DNA from: Telopea speciosissima
Taxonomy: Eukaryota > Streptophyta > Magnoliopsida > Proteales > Proteaceae
Length of the DNA: 64,000 bases
Assembly: GCF_018873765.1 (NCBI RefSeq)
Contig: NC_057925.1
Span: 60,028,970 to 60,092,969 of the forward strand
Reading direction: 5' to 3'
Part shown: in pieces, positions 58,001 to 64,000 of the stretch
Layout of the letters: the number at the start of each line of letters is the position of its first letter
Position numbering within the stretch: position 1 is the stretch's first letter
Made by a program: the position numbers and the translations under genes
Notes under the pieces: model-generated
Databases searched by the model: none
What the model saw: only the letters and a program-made list of their open reading frames with translations
What the model was told of the DNA's origin: nothing

Positions 58001-61000
58001 CTATGATACAATGAAACTTTTGACAGTTAAAATCCAGAATGAGTTGCAAAGAAACATAATAACTTTGCAAATACCCTTTTTTTTTGGGTGGAGGCACTGA
58101 AAAGTTTAGCGAAAAAATGCTATTAATGGGAAAATTTATCATTACGAGTTTACAACAATGCCAACCATCAAGAAACCTAAAATAGAAGAAAATGGCAAAA
58201 AATGTTAAAGACTCGGCTATTAGTCTTGGATGCATAAATCATTAAATCCTAGCACAACATGTCCACATCATTGAGCAAAGATAGGGGGAATTGTTGGAAC
58301 CGCTTCCTCTAAAAGGCCGACCTTGTAGGAAATGGAGAAAACAATATGTATATCAAACAGGAGCTCTAACACGGCGGACTATCCAAAGGGGGACACGGGT
58401 GGATAAATAATTCAACGCCTACCTACTCCAAGGGGGACTCGATACCGTGATCCCTGCCTGCTCTGATACCATGTTGGAACCGCTTCCTCTAGTACCTTGT
58501 ATGCGCCAACTTGAGGGGGAGTGTTAGCATTGTTATGGAGTTCTTTTTTTATTTAGTTCAAGCTGGATTTTCCTTCTTCTCTTATTTGTATAATCCAACT
58601 TGAGGGGGAGTGTTGGAATATGTAATCCAGAATACCGTGGGGGTATTCTGGTCCTTTTGGGGTAGTTTTATTCCTATGTTATTAGGTTTAAGTGGCTGCT
58701 CTTATAGAGTCAGCTAGTTAGGGGTAATTATGTCTACAGTTCAGTCCTTTGTAGCTTTCCCCTCTAGGGGCTTACCTATCAATGAAATATAACATTATTA
58801 TTCCATTCTCTCATTCTGTCTTCTAACCCACGATTCTTCTAACAGGAATTGTTCTGGCAGAGGAATGGCAAATCCATGTGCTTTAAAATTCAACTTATTC
58901 TTCAAATGTGCCTCCATCTAGTAATTCCAGTCTACCTTCCATAGGCTAGAGGTGTCGGCAGGCCTGGTCTGGGCCTCGTCCAATATTCTACTTTTGAGGT
59001 CCTTAAATTTCAGGCCCTCAGAAGCCACCATTACTTCCAGACCCTATCAAGTAAATAGCTGGAACTTACCAGGTACCCACTGGGTTTTAACAATTACTTG
59101 GTAATAGTTTCAACTTTATGGGTGTGACACAAGTATAGCGGCCATAATGCACCACTGATCTCCTATTCAGAAGGAGAGTCTACTATAGAGGATGCACATC
59201 AAACACTGCCTAGAATGGAAATGATCTCAATCTATTGATTGCCCGATGGCTAGTAAATGGGGATCTAACCACCAAGTGATTAGGGTCTATAAAACCCCAG
59301 GAAACCAGAATTGCAGACAAGGGATTAACTCCCAGATTCCAAAGAAAACTAATTAACTCAATTAGAGTTGGTCTGATCTGGCCAGAGCCCAGAAGTCTGG
59401 TCGAAAGGCCTATTAGGGATAGAGGACAGTTCCGTAAAATTTGAAATAGTACTGATGGACAGATTAGAAGATATCTAACAATCCCACTTAAACAAGGAAA
59501 CTGAAAACCCTGCAGAACAAGAATTTCGATACTCAGAATTTAAAGCAGCAAGTTTTAATTTTGAAATTGCTTTAATATCACAAGCTAACCAGCAAACAAG
59601 AACCAGAGACTAGAATAAGAATCAGAACCAGAAAACAGAAGTTCTAGAATAGTTTGACTTCAGGTGGGAGACCTGAAATAGGCCAGAAAAGTAGAGCTCT
59701 AGGGCTGAAATCAAATAAGAATTAAAGACCATGAACTAGAACAGAAAAGAAAAGGAAATTACAGCAGAAATACCAGTGAACAGAATAGCTAACTAATTAA
59801 GCAAACAGAACTCGGATGAAGAGGAAAATATCATGCGCAGGGTAAGAAGTTTCTAACCTATTCTCACTTCTGAGAACCTATACAAGAATAAGATACGAAG
59901 AAAAAGAGGATATGTATTTCAGGAATTCCACCTGAAACACTACCTTGGAATCACCACCAAGCATGGTACTAAATCTCGTTTCGTTTCAGTGTTTCGGTCT
60001 GACCGAAATTTCCGAGATACTGAAATTTCGTCGAAATATGGTATTTTTCTGTGGGTGTAAAATGCAAAAAATGACCGAAATTTCCGAAATTTTCGAAACG
60101 CGATGACCGAGATTTCCGAAATTTCCGAAACGAGATGATCGAAATTTCCGAAATATTGCATTTATTCATATCGGACTTGCGTTTCGTTTCGAACAGGTCA
60201 AGATACTCGAAATATTCGATATCTCGACCGAAATTTCGCGAGTTTTAGTACTATGCCACCAAGGCTTCCTGAATCACTACAGCAGCAAGTATTTTTTTTT
60301 TTGGGGGGGGTGAATAGAATAATTCATTACCAAAGAGAAGAACAAAAAACAACAGCCCCGGAAAGAGGGGGAGAAAAAAGAATCAAAAACACAAAAAGAC
60401 CAAAGCCTCAAACAGGGGAGGCAGAAGATCAAAGAGAGATAGATGGGATACCTCAGGAAGCAACAATAATCCTGTTCCTTGGGGTGTCATTACAAATAGA
60501 GGGAGCAGCCAAAGAGAGCTTGGCTTTAATTTCAAAAGAAATGGAATCACAAATCTGGGTGAAAGTCCTGGAGTTGGAAGTCCATTTCCTGATATTACGC
60601 TCCATCCAAATATGATTGATGACAGCAAAAAAAGTCAGCTTGCCAACCGAGTCACAAAGAGCAGCAAGAATTTTGAATCTCACAGAATTGAAAGGCTGAA
60701 GCCAAATATCATTCATCGAAAATCGCGGAGAATGTAGAGCTTTATAGAAAAACTGACAAAATCCAAACGTGATCAGTTTAGGCAAGTCTAACATAATCAT
60801 GACCAGATGAGGGAAGCAAAAATAAAACAGAAACATATAAGAAAACCATAGTTGTCAAGGCGACCCAAGGCGTTGAAGGGGCAACTAGGTGACAAAGCGG
60901 CCGCCTAGGCACCTTAGGCTGCGTATACTACATGTAATATAGCAATGATAATTGTATATAAATATGCTTATATGCAACATAGAAACAGTTGGATTGTTGA

Positions 61001-64000
61001 GCCAGAATACCGTGGGGGTATTCTGGATATTTTCTTCTTTTATTATGTTGCTTTTGTATGTGGGTTTTAGTTCCACATTGCCTATTGTAATTCTGTCCTA
61101 TGTTTTCAATATTATAAATAGATGAGCTTGGGGTGATCATAATCATCCAAGCATTATTCTCTAATTCTTAATCTCTCAACATGGTATCAGAGCAGGTTAT
61201 GAATTAGGGACCTTCTTCTCCCTCCATTCTCGATTTTTGTAGTTCTGTCCTATGTTTTCAATATTGTAAATAGATGAGCTTGGGGTGATCATAATCATCC
61301 AAGCATTATTCTCTAATTCTTAATCTCTCAACAGAAACCATATCAATGCAATTGATATAATTATCCTAGTAATGATCTAATACAAGAAAACCAACATATA
61401 ATACACAAGCATATGATGAGAAACCTTACCGTTGTGCCGAGGCCCGACCTCTATATGATAAAATATAAGCATAATAATAATAATAAACAGAAGGCAATGT
61501 AAACGCATGGAGTGTCAACAACGCATGTTGTCACCTTGGACCCAAGAAAAAGCTTGGATGCCTAGGTGCCGCCTTGACAACTAGGAAGGAAACTCCCATA
61601 CGCAAGCTGTGAGGGAGTGACCTAAACTGACTAGGACTCAATCAAACATACTCTAAACAGGACTGGAACTTGTAATGGATGTCCAAGCCTGACTACAAGA
61701 CTGAATGATAAATAAAATAAGCAAATAACTAAAAAGACCCCCGATCTGGTTTAAGAAAACCAGAAAAACCCAAAGCGCAATGTTCGGTCTGAGTCAAAAA
61801 CTGGTTCAATGGGGAACCACATGCCTATTTTTGGACCTGCCCTGATTCCTCCTGCGAGTGTACTTGATGGAGTCCCTGCATCTGCATCATTTTTAATACC
61901 ATAAAGGTGGATTTTGAGATCTACAAACTAATGGGTCGGTACTTGTTTCCAAACCTAATCCAAACATGTCTTTTCATACCACTTCTCTGAAAGTCATTTA
62001 GGCCTACCTCTAATCTAAACCATATAACTCCTCATTGCCGATGCATTCAAAGTTCTTCATTGCACGTGACCATGCCACCTCAAATGACGTTCTCTCAAAA
62101 CCTTACATGTCGTAGATATTGATAGCCAATACCCACTGGGATTCCCAAATTTAAACGGACATTACAAACATAGACCCAGGCATGGACCCAACCTTATTGT
62201 TGATCAGGTACCTGAATTTGGATCTGGAGCCCTACTAATCCAGGCTCAGTCCATCAGCCAATTAGAAAATTGGGTACCCACTGACACCCTCAGAAAATCA
62301 AGGTTGCTCTTCCTCTCTTCAACTCCCCTCTCCCACTTATTATCATTTTGTGGATAAAGACTAGCTGAAACTCATGAAACTGATAAGGTAATAGTGCTCT
62401 TCACTATACAAGTATATTATGAACCACTAAAATCATGTGGTCACACGATCCATCCTGCCTTACGGCCATAACCCACCAAAAGAACAAGAAAAGAAGGGCA
62501 AAGGATTAAATTCTAGATGGAAACAGTTAAAATATATTCTCTAATTGCACAAGGATGGGGTTTCCAGACTAACCACGACCATGATTAATTTTCCCAATAT
62601 CAATTGAGTCTGATATATGAAATTAACAAGGAGCTTACCATCCTCAATCCCGCTATGAAGTGTACTCCCATATCTAGAATGAAGCCTCCCTGAAAAACAA
62701 TATGCTTTTCAGTATGAACCAGATCCACTTCCATAATGTACACAAATAGTTAAAAAATACATCTTCATAAGTCAAAATAACAGCAAAATGGAGAATACAG
62801 GGAAAACTCATCAAGTTTCTACAAATGACAACTAAATATAGAACATCTATTACCGAGTGCAGGATGTTCCTACATTCAAAGAGACTAAATAGCATAAAAA
62901 CTAAAATGGTCACTCTCATGATTCAATTCCAGCATACCTCAATTGAGGTTTCCAAATGAAATGAATAATGGATTTACTTGGATGAAATCAAGCTCAGCAA
63001 TACAATTTTTATAAGCAGTTGTTTAGGGTTTAGTTAAGATAAAATGTCACCAGTGCCGTCCTCCTTGAACATCATGGTACAAAGATATGTCAAGCTAAAT
63101 TCGACACGTAGAAAACTCAGACAAGAAAGCACATCTTGGTACAAGAACTGGACGTGAGAATTTATGGATGCCATTGAATGGAGGAGAAGCATTGCAGTTC
63201 CGATTTACAAAAACAAAGGTGATATTCAGAGCTTCAATAACTATAGAGACACAAAATTAATGAGTCATACTATGAAATTATGGGACAGGGTTATTGAGAG
63301 AGACTGTCATGTGAGCATGTCCACAAAGCACATGAAAATACTGGAAGACTGAGGCCATATTCTAAGATACGTATCAGAGAATAAATAGAAATTAGGGATA
63401 TAAAGAAATCAGTTGACGTATGCAACACATAAGTCAAATGCAATATTTGTTACGAAAGGAAGAAGCATCATTGTTCATACTGTCTTACCAGATGATAAAA
63501 TCAATCACCACATAAAAAATGAGGTGAGAATGGCTACATAATACTAGACTGCAATTAGTTTTAAACTTGACTGACATATACAACAATGATGATTATAAGC
63601 TAATCCTTTCTTATGCCTGAAATGAGTTTTGTCAGCCATACACCTCACTTACTGTGAAGTTGCGCCTCCAAGAGCTTGAGAAGTAAGGATTTGAACTGTT
63701 CATTGATCCCTCAACAATGAGTTGGATGCTCATCATTTCACCAACGTCATTTATAAGTTTCTTTCCCTGTAAAAAGCTCAATAATTTGTATTTGAAAAAG
63801 GGGGGGAAAATAAGTTATGTATAATATAAAACAAGGAAAACAATACAAGACAAGCTTAAAATAAATACCTTCACAAAAGCTGGTTCAAACCGATAGTTTT
63901 CTGCAACGGCCCAAATTGGTCGATGAGGGGAATTGGTAAAAAAAGCATTGTAGCTTGAGATTGCAGTCTCTGCCTCATTATTAGCTGGGCCACCAAAGAA
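55013..64000 (-). CDS. Gfo/Idh/MocA-family oxidoreductase (3' part; continues past right edge)
   Basis: Eight exons on the minus strand: 63869-64000 (open at the edge), 63653-63766, 62639-62689, 57432-57520, 55889-55949, 55716-55793, 55484-55594 and 55013-55141. All junctions are GT-AG and in phase, giving 254 C-terminal residues ending GMKQGAQVNVKKF. The part seen is the C-terminal alpha/beta domain: PIWAVAENYRFEPAFV, VEGSMNSSNPYFSSSWRRNF, the GGFILDMGVHFIAGLRM motif with the Asp and His expected at the active site, LENGCAGVFVM and VEGARDIAVLEAMLESGMK. The NAD(P)-binding Rossmann half and its EKP motif lie outside the window. It matches the plant family of At4g17370 as I remember it; the substrate is unknown. 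No stops or frameshifts in the exons. Introns up to 5.1 kb hold MITEs and retroelement pieces. Confidence 0.92.
56128..56462. repeat. MITE-like repeat, GATCGG-rich
   Basis: Ends CAAGGATTAAAAACCTGGAA and CCCGATTTTAATACAATG are imperfect inverted repeats of the CAwGGTTTTAAAA type. The interior repeats GGATCGG and AGAATCG words, as at 5390-5583. It lies in the oxidoreductase intron 55950-57431. Confidence 0.5.
58292..58844. mobile_element. 553-bp chimeric copia-derived element
   Basis: Starts TGTTGGAACCGCTTCC, ends ATTCTTCTAACA and is flanked by an exact 5-bp duplication ggaat (58287-58291, 58845-58849). The left part carries a minus-strand primer binding site (TGGTATCAGAGCAGGC, near 58458-58473) with leader like that at 43567-43750. 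The right part carries plus-strand polypurine tracts (CCAACTTGAGGGGGAG, twice) and an LTR from about 58611 (TGTTGGAATATG) to 58844. No coding sequence. Confidence 0.8.
59962..60255. mobile_element. hAT-like MITE with perfect 8-bp target duplication
   Basis: 294 bp between exact copies of ccaccaag (59954-59961 and 60256-60263). Inverted ends CATGGTACTAAATCTCG and CGAGTTTTAGTACTATG. The interior is dominated by CGAAATTTCCGAAAT words. Non-coding. Confidence 0.88.
60290..60836 (-). pseudogene. LINE (L1-type) 3' fragment
   Basis: The minus-strand frame 60453-60836 reads SPRFSMNDIWLQPFNSVRFK, AALCDSVGKLTFFAVINHIW and MERNIRKWTSNSRTF, the zinc-finger tail typical of plant L1 reverse-transcriptase proteins (HIWMERN). 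The sequence ends to the left at a T run (60290-60303), the poly(A) tail seen from the plus strand. The upstream polymerase is missing, a common 5' truncation. Confidence 0.75.
60849..61583. mobile_element. MITE with TAGTTGTCAAGGCG ends, split by a small LTR element
   Basis: The left end TAGTTGTCAAGGCG is the exact reverse complement of the right end CGCCTTGACAACTA, with GGCCGCCTAGGCACC mirrored by GGTGCCGCC nearby. Without the insertion at 60987-61333 it is about 383 bp. A target duplication is not clear. Confidence 0.7.
60987..61333 (+). mobile_element. Miniature LTR element: LTR, primer site, partial LTR
   Basis: Flanked by an exact 5-bp duplication gaaac (60982-60986, 61334-61338). A 195-bp 5' LTR (60987-61181, end CTCTCAACA) is followed by the primer binding site TGGTATCAGAGCAGG, about 40 bp of leader and the last roughly 98 bp of a second LTR (from about 61236). 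The first base of the LTR appears mutated (AGTTGG for TGTTGG). All coding sequence has been lost. Confidence 0.8.
63164..63352 (+). pseudogene. LINE reverse-transcriptase fragment
   Basis: The frame reads EWRRSIAVPIYKNKGDIQSF, NNYRDTKLMSHTMKLWDRVI; plant LINE polymerases have PIYKNKGD-x(7)-YRGI-x-LMSH-x-MK in this region. No catalytic FADD motif is present and the frame stops after 62 residues. It lies antisense in an oxidoreductase intron. Confidence 0.65.

Larger units (their letters stand above)
57521..62638 (-). other. 5.1-kb intron of the oxidoreductase gene
   Basis: Donor CTGAGGATG|GTAAGCTCC and acceptor TATTGAACAG|GTTGTTGGG. It contains the elements listed between 58292 and 61583. About 58850-59950 and 61600-62638 show nothing recognisable. 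Confidence 0.9.

Overview
This is nuclear DNA of a flowering plant, probably a species with large, transposon-rich introns. The genes are plant-specific and spliced with GT-AG introns, and the spaces between exons hold Ty1-copia, Ty3-gypsy-type, LINE and MITE sequence. Which lineage it is cannot be settled from the sequence; an early-diverging eudicot or a magnoliid is a guess based on the very long introns. I saw no prokaryotic genes, rRNA, tRNA or CRISPR arrays.

Four host genes are recognisable, all on the minus strand. From left to right: (1) the 5' part of an EIN3-like transcription factor of the EIL3/SLIM1 type (exons 1420-1475 and 776 to the left edge); (2) an intronless 774-residue MCTP/FTIP-type protein with three C2 domains and a membrane region (8114-10438); (3) a TBCC-domain protein (TBCCD1 type) whose nine coding exons I could join in frame from 51349 down to 18039, giving 568 residues over 33.3 kb; (4) the 3' part of a Gfo/Idh/MocA-family oxidoreductase, eight exons from the right edge (64000) to 55013.

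Three TBCCD1 introns hold most of the mobile DNA. Intron 8 (7.6 kb) contains a gypsy-type element with gag and protease remnants but no reverse transcriptase (19077-25277, target duplication aaatg), itself interrupted by two hAT-like MITEs and a solo LTR. Intron 4 (10.6 kb) contains a copia element (27901-36583, target duplication gtctg) whose leader was invaded by a young non-autonomous LTR element (32969-36294). Intron 2 (10.2 kb) contains a truncated copia gag, a second decayed copia element, an LTR-like stretch and a LINE fragment. Every LTR element that can be oriented in this gene lies in the same direction as the gene. The oxidoreductase introns hold smaller debris: MITEs, LINE fragments and two miniature LTR-derived elements with clear target duplications.

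The genes do not form a pathway. The MCTP and TBCCD1 neighbours correspond, from memory, to the adjacent Arabidopsis loci At3g57880 and At3g57890, so part of this order looks like old microsynteny. I found no convincing new molecular system. The strongest observations are the architecture of the TBCCD1 gene and the structures of its resident and neighbouring elements.
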